From assembly GCF_005048155.1 (NCBI RefSeq), contig NZ_SUMB01000002.1, forward strand, positions 248,001-312,000: a stretch of DNA of 64,000 bases. The letters run 5' to 3'. The translations under genes were made by a program, and so were the position numbers. The first letter of the stretch is position 1; every line of letters starts with the position of its first letter. The DNA comes from Streptomyces piniterrae. GTDB taxonomy: Bacteria; Actinomycetota; Actinomycetes; Streptomycetales; Streptomycetaceae. Below the pieces are notes generated by a model that did no database searches, was not told the DNA's origin, and was given only the letters and a program-made list of their open reading frames with translations. Positions 17,358 to 25,574 of the stretch are shown here, in pieces.

Positions 17358-18224
17358 ATGACCTGGACAACCACACAGGACCTCGACGCCTTCGAGGCGT
17401 CCGCAGGCGCGTTCCTCCGGGCCCGGCCGGCGGAACACACCGTGCTGCTCTCGGTGACGGCCTCCCTGCGCGCGATAGGGGCGGATGCGTACGGGGCCGG
17501 CGCGCCGTGGTTCGGATGGTGGCGGAGAGGCGGCGCCGAGACGGTCGGAGCCGCGTTCGTATGGACGCCGCCACGGACCGTACTGCTCTCGCCGATGCCA
17601 CAGGAGGCGGCGGCGGAATGGGCGGATGAGATGTCGCGGCGACGGCTCGCCGTTCCCGGGGTGAACGCCGGCCGGGCAGCGGCCGAGGCGGCTGCCGCGG
17701 CGTGGCAGCGATCCCAAGGCGGCACCGTACGGACCGCGGAGCGCGCCCGGCTCTACCGGCTCGGCGCACTGATACCCCCGGCACCCGCACCACCCGGTGC
17801 GGCTCGGCTCGCCACGACGACCGACCGCGACCTCCTGATCGACTGGTTCACCGCCTTCGCCGCCGAGGTCGGCGATCCACCGCCCCGGGACGCCCGCGCC
17901 GTCGACGACCGGATCGCCCACGGCCGCTGCACCCTGTGGGAGGTCGACGGGCACCCCGTCGCCATGGCCGGCGTCACCCGTACGCTCTTCGGCACGGCCC
18001 GCGTCGCCCCCGTCTACACCCCGCCCGACCTGCGCGGACGCGGCTACGCCGGGGCGGTGACAGCGGCCGTGTCGCGCGCCGCCCAGGCCGCCGATGCCGC
18101 CGAGCTGCTGCTCTTCGCGGACCTGGACAACCCCACCAGCAACGCCCTCTACCAGCGTCTCGGCTACCGACCGGTCGAAGATCACCTCGTCCTGGAGTTC
18201 GATCCGGAACCGGACCGGCCCTGA
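17358..18224 (+). CDS. GNAT family N-acetyltransferase
   Basis: A 288-residue protein. The C-terminal half is a GNAT domain: VAPVYTPPDLRGRGYAGAVTAAVSRAA is motif A with the acetyl-CoA loop R-G-R-G-Y-A, and LFADLDNPTSNALYQRLGYRPVEDHLVLEF is motif B. The N-terminal half (to ~140) is the extra domain of the FR47-like group. The ATG at 17358 follows the FAD enzyme stop by 7 bp, so both probably belong to one operon; the acetyl acceptor is unknown. Confidence 0.9.
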   Translation: MTWTTTQDLDAFEASAGAFLRARPAEHTVLLSVTASLRAIGADAYGAGAPWFGWWRRGGAETVGAAFVWTPPRTVLLSPMPQEAAAEWADEMSRRRLAVPGVNAGRAAAEAAAAAWQRSQGGTVRTAERARLYRLGALIPPAPAPPGAARLATTTDRDLLIDWFTAFAAEVGDPPPRDARAVDDRIAHGRCTLWEVDGHPVAMAGVTRTLFGTARVAPVYTPPDLRGRGYAGAVTAAVSRAAQAADAAELLLFADLDNPTSNALYQRLGYRPVEDHLVLEFDPEPDRP

Positions 18225-18355
18225 AACTGGACCGGCCCTAAGGAGTGTCCGACGGATATCTGCTGGGTCCGCAGCGCCCGACGCCGCAACTGGCCCGCCG
18301 GGCGGGTGCTGCATGGCGAACCCGCCGGGACCCCGCCCGTGCCGCCGGGCTGCCT

Positions 18356-19444
18356 TTACAGGTCGAGTTCGGCGACGATGGCAGCGTGGTCGGAAGCCTG
18401 GTTGCCGGGTCCGGTCACTTCTTCGAACGGGGTGCCGAACTCGAAGATCCCACGCCGCTCCACCTCGACCTTGTCCACCTTGGCGAAGAGCTCCGGCGAG
18501 AACATCAGGTAGTCGATCTTTTCGCTGGCCGTGCACTTCCCATGGGTGCCGAGCGGGCCCTCGTAACTGTCGTGGGTCATCGCGTCCTTGAGGCTGGTGG
18601 CCTCGAGGAATGTGAGCGGCGGGCTGCCCGGGGTGTCATTGAGATCCCCGGCGACTACGACATGGGCCGAGCGCTTGAGCGCGGCCCGGTAGAGCTTGGC
18701 GACGCGCTTGCCCTGGAGCTTGCGCTTGTCGGCGCCTCCGCCGCCGCGCTTGCTCTTGAAGTGGTTCCCGAGGAGCCAGAGCGGTTCGCCATCGATGTCG
18801 ATCTCGAATTCCGGGCAGTCCCGGCTGAAGATGTCCTGGGAACCCTCCTTGTCGAAGATGTGCGAGCGTACGGAGGTGATCGGGCGCCGACTGAACAGCC
18901 CCACGTCGATGCCGCGAATGTCGTTGCCGTCGATCAGCATGTTGAACGGATACGGTTCCGCGTCGAACTGGCCCGCCAGCACCTGTTTGTTGAAGCGGTG
19001 CAGGGTGAGCCGGTCCTCGACTTCGACGGTCAGCAGTATGTCGGCGTTCACCTCGGCGATCACCCTGGCGGTGTTCTTGACGGCGTCCCAGCTGAGGTCG
19101 TCCTTGACCAGTTCGACCCAGCCGACCCAGGCGGACCGTCCCGTGGCCTCGGCCCTGACCTCGATGTTCCTGCCCTCGCCCTTGAGCAGCCGGGCTTGTC
19201 CGCGCGTCTCGTTCACCCTGATCGTCTGGGTGGAGATTTCCTGGGAGACATCGACGCTGTGCTTCTTGAGAAGCTCGATGATCTTTGTCTTGTCGTTGTC
19301 CGTATACGTGCGGTGATCGAGGATATCGACAAGTTTCCTGAAGTCCGCGAGCACGGCGTCGCGTATAGGGTCGTTTCCGCTACCGAAGACGACGGGCCTC
19401 CGGAAGAGGTTTTCGCAGTTGAACGTGGCTATACGGATGCTCAT
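18356..19444 (-). CDS. Endonuclease/exonuclease/phosphatase family protein
   Basis: A 362-residue EEP-fold hydrolase. It starts IRIATFNCENLFRRP (the Asn of 'NxxN' and metal region), holds LTVEVED in the place of the metal-binding Glu motif, LLGNHFKSKRGG (catalytic His region), VVVAGDLNDTPGSPPL (GDxND motif) and ends QASDHAAIVAELDL (SDH motif). No signal peptide. It could act on nucleic acid, inositol phosphate or lipid; the family is broad. A very strong Shine-Dalgarno (AAGGAGG) is 4 nt before the ATG. A second EEP gene occurs at 40071-41030. Confidence 0.9.
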   Translation of the reverse strand: MSIRIATFNCENLFRRPVVFGSGNDPIRDAVLADFRKLVDILDHRTYTDNDKTKIIELLKKHSVDVSQEISTQTIRVNETRGQARLLKGEGRNIEVRAEATGRSAWVGWVELVKDDLSWDAVKNTARVIAEVNADILLTVEVEDRLTLHRFNKQVLAGQFDAEPYPFNMLIDGNDIRGIDVGLFSRRPITSVRSHIFDKEGSQDIFSRDCPEFEIDIDGEPLWLLGNHFKSKRGGGGADKRKLQGKRVAKLYRAALKRSAHVVVAGDLNDTPGSPPLTFLEATSLKDAMTHDSYEGPLGTHGKCTASEKIDYLMFSPELFAKVDKVEVERRGIFEFGTPFEEVTGPGNQASDHAAIVAELDL

Positions 19445-19914
19445 GGCCCCTCCTTACACACATCCGATTTTCCGGCGGCGTGCCAGGGCTGTCGAACGGA
19501 GCGGGGCCGCTCCTGGGGGAGCAGCCCCGGGGCCCCAGCCGCGGAGCGGGCCCTCGCAACGGTGGTCCGCCGGCCCGACGGGCGCCATCGGACACCCCCT
19601 GGAGCGACGCACCGATGACCGGCACACCGATCGCCGAGGCGCCGTCCGCGCAGGCACCGGTCCACGGAGGGCACCGACCACCGAAGCACCAGAGAGGCAC
19701 CGCCCCCCCCCCAGTCCCCCACATCGCTCCACCCCGGAGAACTGCCCCCGAGCCGGGAGAAGTCCCCCCACCCCGGAATGCCCCGGCCCGTCGCGCGGTT
19801 TGCATCTGCGGGTGATGGTGTGGAAGCGCGGGCGGTGTGTGGCCGCCCGGCGTGCCGGAACCCGCCGTCCGCGCGGTGCGTTCACTGCTCGACTGTCCCG
19901 ACCATGGAGGTGCC
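19445..19914. other. Divergent intergenic region with a 10-C tract
   Basis: A 470-bp gap between the divergent EEP and metallo-beta-lactamase-fold genes. The open frames across it are Pro/Arg/Gly-rich filler with no family resemblance. It contains a run of ten C (19713-19722), the longest homopolymer I noticed in the window, and should carry both promoters. Confidence 0.5.
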
Positions 19915-21102
19915 GTGACCGGTTCCCGACCCCGCCGTACCCCGCTGAGCGCCCTGCGTCCCGCGAGTTTCGGCGCCGAGCCCACGGGGGAGCGGCTGGC
20001 CAGGATGCGCCGGTCGCCGCAGTTCGTGGACGGCCAGTTCCGCAATCCGAGACAAACCAGACAGCTGCTCCGGGGGGCCGGGCTGCCCATGGCGCGTGCG
20101 CAGCTGAGTCGTGAGGGGCGGCTGCGACGGGCACCGGTCGGACGGATCCCGGTGCATCGCCCGACCGCGGCCGAGTGGGGCCGACCGCCGGCCTCCGGGC
20201 TGCGGCTCACCTGGATGGGGCATTCCAGCGTGCTCGCCGAGATCGACGGGCAGCGGGTGCTCTTCGACCCGGTCTGGGGCGAGCGCTGTTCGCCGTTCAG
20301 CTGGATCGGCCCCAAGCGGATGCACCCCGTCCCGGTCGCGTTGGCGGATCTTCCCCCGGTCGATGTCGTGGTGATCTCGCACGACCATTACGACCACCTC
20401 GACATGTCGACGATCCGGAGCCTGACCAGCACCGGAGCGGCCTTCGTCGTGCCGCTGGGCGTCGGCGCCGACCTGGAATTCTGGGGTGTCCCCCCGGCGC
20501 GGATCACTGAGCTGGACTGGCACGAGTCGACCAGTGTCGGCGGCCTGACCCTCACGGCCACGCCCGCGCAGCACTTCTGTGGTCGCGGACTGCGCGGTCC
20601 GCAGCACACGCTGTGGGCGTCCTGGGTGGTCGCCGGACCCGAGAACCGCATTTACCACAGCGGCGACACGGGTTACTTCCCCGGTTTCGCGGAAATCGGC
20701 GCGGAGCACGGCCCGTTCGACGCGACGATGATCCAGATCGGCGCGTACAGCGAATTCTGGCCGGACATCCACATGACGCCGGCTCAGGGCACGCAAGCCC
20801 ACCTTGACCTGCAAGGACGCACACCCCACGGCGTGCTGATGCCGATCCACTGGGGCACGTTCAACCTCGCCCTGCACCCGTGGGCCGAGCCCGCAGAGTG
20901 GACGAAGGACGCGGCAGACGAAGCCGGGCAAGCCGTGGCGTTGCCGCGGCCGGGCGAGCCTTTCGAGCCCACTGGGAAGCTCCCGGTAGAACCCTGGTGG
21001 CGAGCAGTGGCTGCCCCCATCGCACGCTCTTGGCGCCGGCCCCAGCCTCTGGCCGTTGCGCAAGAGGTCAGAAGCGATCTCGACTTGGCGAGCGAGAAGT
21101 GA
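19915..21102 (+). CDS. MBL-fold metallo-hydrolase (NAPE-PLD/UlaG-like)
   Basis: A 395-residue metallo-beta-lactamase-fold enzyme. LTWMGHSSVLAEIDGQRVLFDPVW is the family entry strand, ISHDHYDHLD is the metal motif (HxHxDH), AQHFCGRG and YHSGDTGYFPG supply further ligands (His, Asp), and MPIHWGTFNLALHPW the last His. This layout matches bacterial relatives of N-acylphosphatidylethanolamine phospholipase D and UlaG. GTG at 19915 with GGAGG 4 nt upstream is preferred to the distal in-frame ATG at 19837. Cytosolic or membrane-associated; the substrate may be a phospholipid or phosphodiester. Confidence 0.9.
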   Translation: MTGSRPRRTPLSALRPASFGAEPTGERLARMRRSPQFVDGQFRNPRQTRQLLRGAGLPMARAQLSREGRLRRAPVGRIPVHRPTAAEWGRPPASGLRLTWMGHSSVLAEIDGQRVLFDPVWGERCSPFSWIGPKRMHPVPVALADLPPVDVVVISHDHYDHLDMSTIRSLTSTGAAFVVPLGVGADLEFWGVPPARITELDWHESTSVGGLTLTATPAQHFCGRGLRGPQHTLWASWVVAGPENRIYHSGDTGYFPGFAEIGAEHGPFDATMIQIGAYSEFWPDIHMTPAQGTQAHLDLQGRTPHGVLMPIHWGTFNLALHPWAEPAEWTKDAADEAGQAVALPRPGEPFEPTGKLPVEPWWRAVAAPIARSWRRPQPLAVAQEVRSDLDLASEK

Positions 21103-21353
21103 CGCGGGGCATGGACGACCTCAGCAAGATGGCTCGGATGCCGGGGGTAATGCCGAGTTGAGGAGTGCGGCCGCGTAGCGAAACGGTGGACGGCCCACCT
21201 CGCCAGGAGCGCTCGGCGGTGCCCATCAATTCAGGCCACGTGGGCGGCAGAGGGAAAGGCCGGAACTTTCTGTCGCCCCGGCTCGTGGAAAGCGGCGCTG
21301 CGCGCCAAGGTGCACAGCGCCGCCAATAGCGAACACTCACTGGAGTGTGACTG

Positions 21354-21569
21354 TCAGCCGCCGTGGCGTCGCCGGTAGCGACGAGCCGCCCACAGTCCAA
21401 CGAGAATCCCCGGAACGATGAATCCCCACGCGTTTGCGGTTGCTTCACGCCCGCCGAGGGAAACGATCCAGAGGAATGCCAAGACGGCCGTGCATGCCGC
21501 AGACACCGATGCGAACACCGCGAATTCGGTCCACCAGTGGCGAGAGCGATAATTCATATTCGTCATCAT
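21354..21569 (-). CDS. Small two-helix membrane protein
   Basis: A 71-residue protein with two predicted membrane segments, FAVFASVSAACTAVLAFLWIVSL (~16-38) and AWGFIVPGILVGLWAARRYRR (~47-67), and a basic C-terminus. No family recognised. It starts 3 bp after the stop of the exported Cys-rich protein on the same strand, so the two form a likely operon. The Shine-Dalgarno is weak, which fits translational coupling. Confidence 0.62.
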   Translation of the reverse strand: MMTNMNYRSRHWWTEFAVFASVSAACTAVLAFLWIVSLGGREATANAWGFIVPGILVGLWAARRYRRRHGG

Positions 21570-21572
21570 CGG

Positions 21573-22166
21573 CTACTTGGTGATGAAGTGGCACTGCACA
21601 GCGCGCCGCGAACCGTTGACGAACAGCTGAGCACACGCCTTCCCGTACTTGGGAAGCTTGCGCTTTCCTACCTTGTACACAGGTACCGTCCCGGTCTTGC
21701 ATGTCGTGTTCAGTGGACCGCGCACGATCTTGTACGTCTTCCCGGCGGTATTGGCGTAGTGGAATTCCAGGCGAGTGTTGCAGAAACGGGTGGCCAGCAC
21801 TGCCGGGCCGACACAGTCCACACCTGCGATCTGGCGGTCGATCTTCTTACCGGAACCCTTGACCGAGTGGGTCAAGAAGCAGCCGGTGGGAACGTTGAAG
21901 GTGGCTCCGCCGATGGAGTAGCTGAACGAACCGATAGCGGTGGAGCCGGTTGCTGAGCGCAGCATCGGGTTCGGCGCCTTTACCAGTTTCTCGTCTTCAG
22001 CGGTGACAGCGTCGCCAGGAATATCGTCTATGACGACGTCGTCAGCGAGTGCCTCGCCCGAGTAGTCGGACGGAATATCCTCTGCCGCTTGGGCCGAGGA
22101 GGCGCTAGCAGCGAGGAGTGCCACAGCGGATATGCCGGCCATGGCGACAGCGATGATCTTACGCAA
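21573..22166 (-). CDS. Exported protein with six cysteines, unknown function
   Basis: A 197-residue secreted protein. The N-terminus (MRKIIAVAMAGISAVALLAASASSAQA) is a Sec signal peptide with an AQA-A cleavage site. The mature part begins with an acidic stretch (EDIPSDYSGEALADDVV) and then a beta-rich region with six Cys that could pair into three disulfides (CFLTHS, DCVGP, FCNTR, TCKTG, ACAQL, QCHFI). I chose TTG at 22166, with GGGGGA 7 nt upstream, over the ATG at 22190. Not recognised; the layout (signal, short acidic propeptide-like stretch, disulfide-rich domain) suits a small exported inhibitor or structural protein. Confidence 0.72.
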   Translation of the reverse strand: MRKIIAVAMAGISAVALLAASASSAQAAEDIPSDYSGEALADDVVIDDIPGDAVTAEDEKLVKAPNPMLRSATGSTAIGSFSYSIGGATFNVPTGCFLTHSVKGSGKKIDRQIAGVDCVGPAVLATRFCNTRLEFHYANTAGKTYKIVRGPLNTTCKTGTVPVYKVGKRKLPKYGKACAQLFVNGSRRAVQCHFITK

Positions 22167-22490
22167 TGGGTTTTCCCCCGGGTGTTGCAAGTTGAGCGGC
22201 CCCGCGGGACATTACCTTCCGTTTACCAGCGAAATCTAATCGATCTTCTCGGGGTGACGTGATCTTGTGGGCACCATCACATGCCGGGTTGTTGCCGCGT
22301 GGCACGCCCTGGAGGAATTCAGAATCCGCAGATCGCGCGGAGCGGGCGCGGCGCGAGCAAGTGCGGATCGCTGGCACAACTCAACGTCGAGGCCCTTGAC
22401 GCCGTGGCTGAGTGCGTCCGCCTGCGCGACCTCGCGAGCTGCTGTGGGTCGTCGCCGTCCCGCACGCCGAGTACAAGCTCTGACCCACCA

Positions 22491-22592
22491 GTGAGCACAC
22501 GAGCGCAGGAAGTGCGGGAGGCGTTGGGTGCCCGGCTTCGTGGGTTCCGTAAGGACGCGGCAAGAGCATCAAGAAGCCCCTCACGCGAATGA
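22491..22592 (+). pseudogene. Truncated XRE/DUF5753-type regulator remnant
   Basis: GTG at 22491 opens a 33-residue frame, MSTRAQEVREALGARLRGFRKDA followed by ten unrelated residues. The first 23 residues match the start of actinobacterial XRE regulators ('...REALGARLRxLRKDAGLTG'), but the HTH core and the DUF5753 domain are missing; the frame then runs into a terminator hairpin. It is best read as the left end of a deleted regulator gene. A short unexplained gene end (…LLWVVAVPHAEYKL) lies directly upstream, as would a co-oriented neighbour. Confidence 0.5.
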
Positions 22593-22601
22593 GGGGCTTC
22601 T
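22572..22601 (+). terminator. Rho-independent-type hairpin
   Basis: AGAAGCCCCTCA and TGAGGGGCTTCT form a perfect 12-bp stem around a 6-nt loop (CGCGAA), followed by TGTTTATGT. It is one of the cleanest terminators in the window. It lies at the end of the decayed regulator and may once have ended a tRNA or short transcript. Confidence 0.8.
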
Positions 22602-22716
22602 GTTTATGTAGCAAGGATGCGCACGAGGAGCAGGTCCTAAGGCTCTTGAGATCGCAAGTGATTCAGTTCCACCAGCGGACCAATGGAATCCATAAAGTCC
22701 GCCCAGCGGTGAGTCA

Positions 22717-22932
22717 TTACGACGACGAATCTGCAGTCAATACGCCGAGACTGGTGAGCACCAGCACCATCAAGGTGAGGGAGATGCCGAAGGCGGCGCT
22801 TCCCCGAGTGACGCAGGCCGGCGCGCTCGCGCCGTCCAGTCGGGCCAGCAGTCCCGCCGTCATGCCGACCACGATCGCTGCCAGCGCCGCCGCCAGGACG
22901 AGCAGCAGCCTGACGCCGAATGACAGTTCCAC
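22717..22932 (-). CDS. Small two-helix membrane protein, divergent from the HTH-glycosyltransferase gene
   Basis: A 71-residue protein with two membrane segments: VRLLLVLAAALAAIVVGMTAGLLA (~7-30) and GISLTLMVLVLTSLGVLTA (~48-67), joined by a loop with one Cys. GTG start at 22932 with GGAGG 6 nt upstream makes it a real gene. No family recognised. It is divergent, 143 bp away, from the HTH-glycosyltransferase gene, so the two may share a regulatory region. Confidence 0.65.
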   Translation of the reverse strand: MELSFGVRLLLVLAAALAAIVVGMTAGLLARLDGASAPACVTRGSAAFGISLTLMVLVLTSLGVLTADSSS

Positions 22933-23075
22933 CTGAACCTCCGCTAGATCACAGTGACTTGATGCACTCAGCGTCTGCGCAGATGGGAGGCCTCGTCTAG
23001 GATTCTGGACTATCTCAGAACATCATCGGACTCTCGCAAGACAACGCAGGATTACTCGGGATTCGGGGGGCTGAC

Positions 23076-25295
23076 GTGGGGCGACGGTCGAAGGCGCTGG
23101 ACCCGGACCTCCCTCTCCATGCCTTCGCCATTGCTCTCCAGAGCCTGCGCGACGAGGCAGGCGATGCTGGACACATGGCAACGACCTGCACCGAGGCCGC
23201 AATCAGTCGTGCCACGTACTACGCCATCCTGAACGGCACTCAGCTACCGAACCGCGACACGCTTTCACGGCTTGTTCGGGCCTGGGGGGCGGAGCCGGCG
23301 CCTTGGCTGGAACGACGAAGTCGTGCGGAACGAGCACTGGCAGGGCTGAACAACGACTCTGCGGTAATCGCCGAAGAGGCCGGGGAGGAGTCCACTCGTC
23401 AGGTCTGGCCTCAGTTGTCACAGGCCACCCTGGCTGGGTTGGAACCGTATCTCCCCACGGATGACAAGGCCTTCGACAGGCTCACCTCGGCCTTCCGCTC
23501 GGAACGGGTCACGCTTCTTTCCGCTCCCCACCTGCCTGCACGGTGGCTGGGGGCACTCATGCTGTTCCGACGTACCGGGGTGGCGCCAGTCCACGTTCTC
23601 CCCAACGACACTGCGCCGAGTGATCTGATGGGGCGTTTTGAAGGCGAAACACCCTCAGCTCAAGGCTATGTTTTGTGCGACTTGGCCACCAGCGGGCGGG
23701 ATCCCCTTCGGGAGCGCCAACTGGCCGAGCTTCGCTCACGAATGTTCAAGGGCAACTCGTTCTTGGTGATCACGGTGCCTCGGGACGCGGCTCTGGACGG
23801 GGGGATGCAGGCCAGACACTGGCAGCCGCCAGTCTCCCAGGGGGCCTTGGCCGCAGTTGGAGTCCGAACCAAGAGCTCTGGTGCGGGGGTTACGGGGGTT
23901 GGGGGTGAGGTTAGGTCCGCGCCGGCGCCCATCTCGGTGCCACCCGCGCCCATCTCGGTGCCGGAGGCCTTTTCCGTGCCGGAGCCCCGTGAGATTACGC
24001 CCGTGCCGGCGTCTGTCTCCGCGCCGGCGCCCGAGGTGCCCCAAGCACACGAAGCATGCGAACCACATGAGCCACACGAAGCACGCGAAGCGCGCCCGCC
24101 CACCGTCCTCGTGGTCGCCACCGAGTGGTGGTCCCGGCACGGAGGTCTGAGCACCTTCAACCGGGAGCTGTGCCGGGCGCTCGCCGCGGTCGGCGCGCAG
24201 GTGTACTGCGTGGTGATCAACGCCACCGACGGCGAGATCGCCGACGCCCAGGCCGGGAACGTCACTCTGCTCTGTCGGCCGGCGACTCCCGGCGTACCGG
24301 AATATGCGCAGCTGACCCGCCGTCCGCAACTGCCCAACGGCATCGTCCCCGATCTCGTCATCGGACACGGCCGGATCACCGGACCCGCCGCCGAGGTACT
24401 GGTCTCCGACTACTTTCCGGTGGCCAGGCGGCTGCACTTCATCCATACGGCGCCGGACGAAATCGAATGGCACAAGCTCGACCGGGCTCACGACGCCGCC
24501 CTGCGCGCGGAGGGCAGGACGGAGGTCGAGCGCCTGCTCGGCGCGGGCGCGCACCGGGTGGTCGTGGTGGGACCCCGGCTGCACAACCGCTTCCTGAGGG
24601 AGTTTTCCGGCATGGGGGCTCCGGATCCGTTGCGGATCGACCCGTGGTTCGACACCGCCGATCCGACGCCCCGCACCCCGCCCGCCGGTGCGCCGCTGAA
24701 CGTCCTCCTCGTCGGGCGGACGGAGGACGCACAGCTCAAGGGACTGGACCTCGCGGCACGGGCATGCGGCAAGGTGGCGGTGTGGCGGGAGAATGCCAGG
24801 GTCTCGCCGATCAGCCTGCTGGTCAGGGGAGCGCCCCGGGACGCCGCCACCGACCAGCGCGAACAGCTGCTGTCCTGGGCCGCGAACCCCAGGCTGGATG
24901 TCATGGTCCGCCCGCTCTCATCCGACCAGCAACGGCTCGCCGCCGATATGACCCGGTCGAGCCTGGTCATCATGCCGTCCAGGTCCGAGGGTTTCGGACT
25001 GGTCGGGGCCGAGGCCATCACCATGGGCGTGCCCACCCTCGTCAGCGAGGCGAGCGGGCTGGCGGACTTCCTGCGCGAGAAGCTCGACGGCGAGACGGCG
25101 GCCCGCGTCGTCGTCCCCATGTCGGGCGATGACGACGAGGACACCGCGAGGTGGGCGCGTGCCATCGACGCCGTCATGAACGACCGGCCCAGCGCCTTCC
25201 GACGCGCCGCCGAACTGCGCAATGCGCTGGCCGGCAAGGCGACCTGGGCGGATGCCGCCGCGAAGCTGTTGGGCGAGGCGGCCGGCCGGGGTTGA
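23076..25295 (+). CDS. HTH-domain protein fused to a GT-B glycosyltransferase
   Basis: A 739-residue multidomain protein. Residues ~8-90 resemble an XRE helix-turn-helix (CTEAAISRATYYAILNGTQLPNRDTLSRLV). Residues ~105-250 look like a P-loop-NTPase-type sheet without a Walker A Lys (RVTLLSAPHLPARWLGALMLF, then GYVLCDLA and SFLVITVPRD). A Pro/Ala/Glu-rich linker with PISVP-type repeats runs ~275-345. Residues ~345-735 are a family-4 type glycosyltransferase (WWSRHGGLSTFNRELCRAL at the donor-domain start, PSRSEGFGLVGAEAITMGVPTLVSEASGLADFL with the E-x7-E motif near 640). GTG start at 23076 after GGGGG. Domain fusion of this kind is typical of actinobacterial signalling or conflict proteins. Function unknown. 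Confidence 0.8.
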   Translation: MGRRSKALDPDLPLHAFAIALQSLRDEAGDAGHMATTCTEAAISRATYYAILNGTQLPNRDTLSRLVRAWGAEPAPWLERRSRAERALAGLNNDSAVIAEEAGEESTRQVWPQLSQATLAGLEPYLPTDDKAFDRLTSAFRSERVTLLSAPHLPARWLGALMLFRRTGVAPVHVLPNDTAPSDLMGRFEGETPSAQGYVLCDLATSGRDPLRERQLAELRSRMFKGNSFLVITVPRDAALDGGMQARHWQPPVSQGALAAVGVRTKSSGAGVTGVGGEVRSAPAPISVPPAPISVPEAFSVPEPREITPVPASVSAPAPEVPQAHEACEPHEPHEAREARPPTVLVVATEWWSRHGGLSTFNRELCRALAAVGAQVYCVVINATDGEIADAQAGNVTLLCRPATPGVPEYAQLTRRPQLPNGIVPDLVIGHGRITGPAAEVLVSDYFPVARRLHFIHTAPDEIEWHKLDRAHDAALRAEGRTEVERLLGAGAHRVVVVGPRLHNRFLREFSGMGAPDPLRIDPWFDTADPTPRTPPAGAPLNVLLVGRTEDAQLKGLDLAARACGKVAVWRENARVSPISLLVRGAPRDAATDQREQLLSWAANPRLDVMVRPLSSDQQRLAADMTRSSLVIMPSRSEGFGLVGAEAITMGVPTLVSEASGLADFLREKLDGETAARVVVPMSGDDDEDTARWARAIDAVMNDRPSAFRRAAELRNALAGKATWADAAAKLLGEAAGRG

Positions 25296-25574
25296 GCGCG
25301 GCGCGGCATCGGGCACAGCCGCGGCCTTCCTCGGGGGGCGAGTCGGCCGGGGCGCATGTCGCGTCGCCCGGACGCCCGGCAAGAGTTCCCGTTGGATACG
25401 CCAACTCCCTCCGCCTGAACGGGAGTTCGGATTTCTTCGTACTGACGTGCCCGTGACGCCCACTTACGGAGGTGGCGTGGGGTAGCGAAACCCCGAAGAC
25501 GGTCTGAACCCCACCCCCGCAACAACTAGCGTGCGTGATCCGTGAACTGCCAACGGCCGATCCGGAGGGCGCAG

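Larger units (their letters stand above)
22191..22716. other. Intergenic region with gene remnants
   Basis: A 526-bp stretch between two minus-strand small genes with no intact gene. On the plus strand it holds what look like decayed fragments: ELLWVVAVPHAEYKL followed by a stop at 22481-22483, a truncated XRE start (22491-22592), and a perfect terminator hairpin. Confidence 0.5.
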
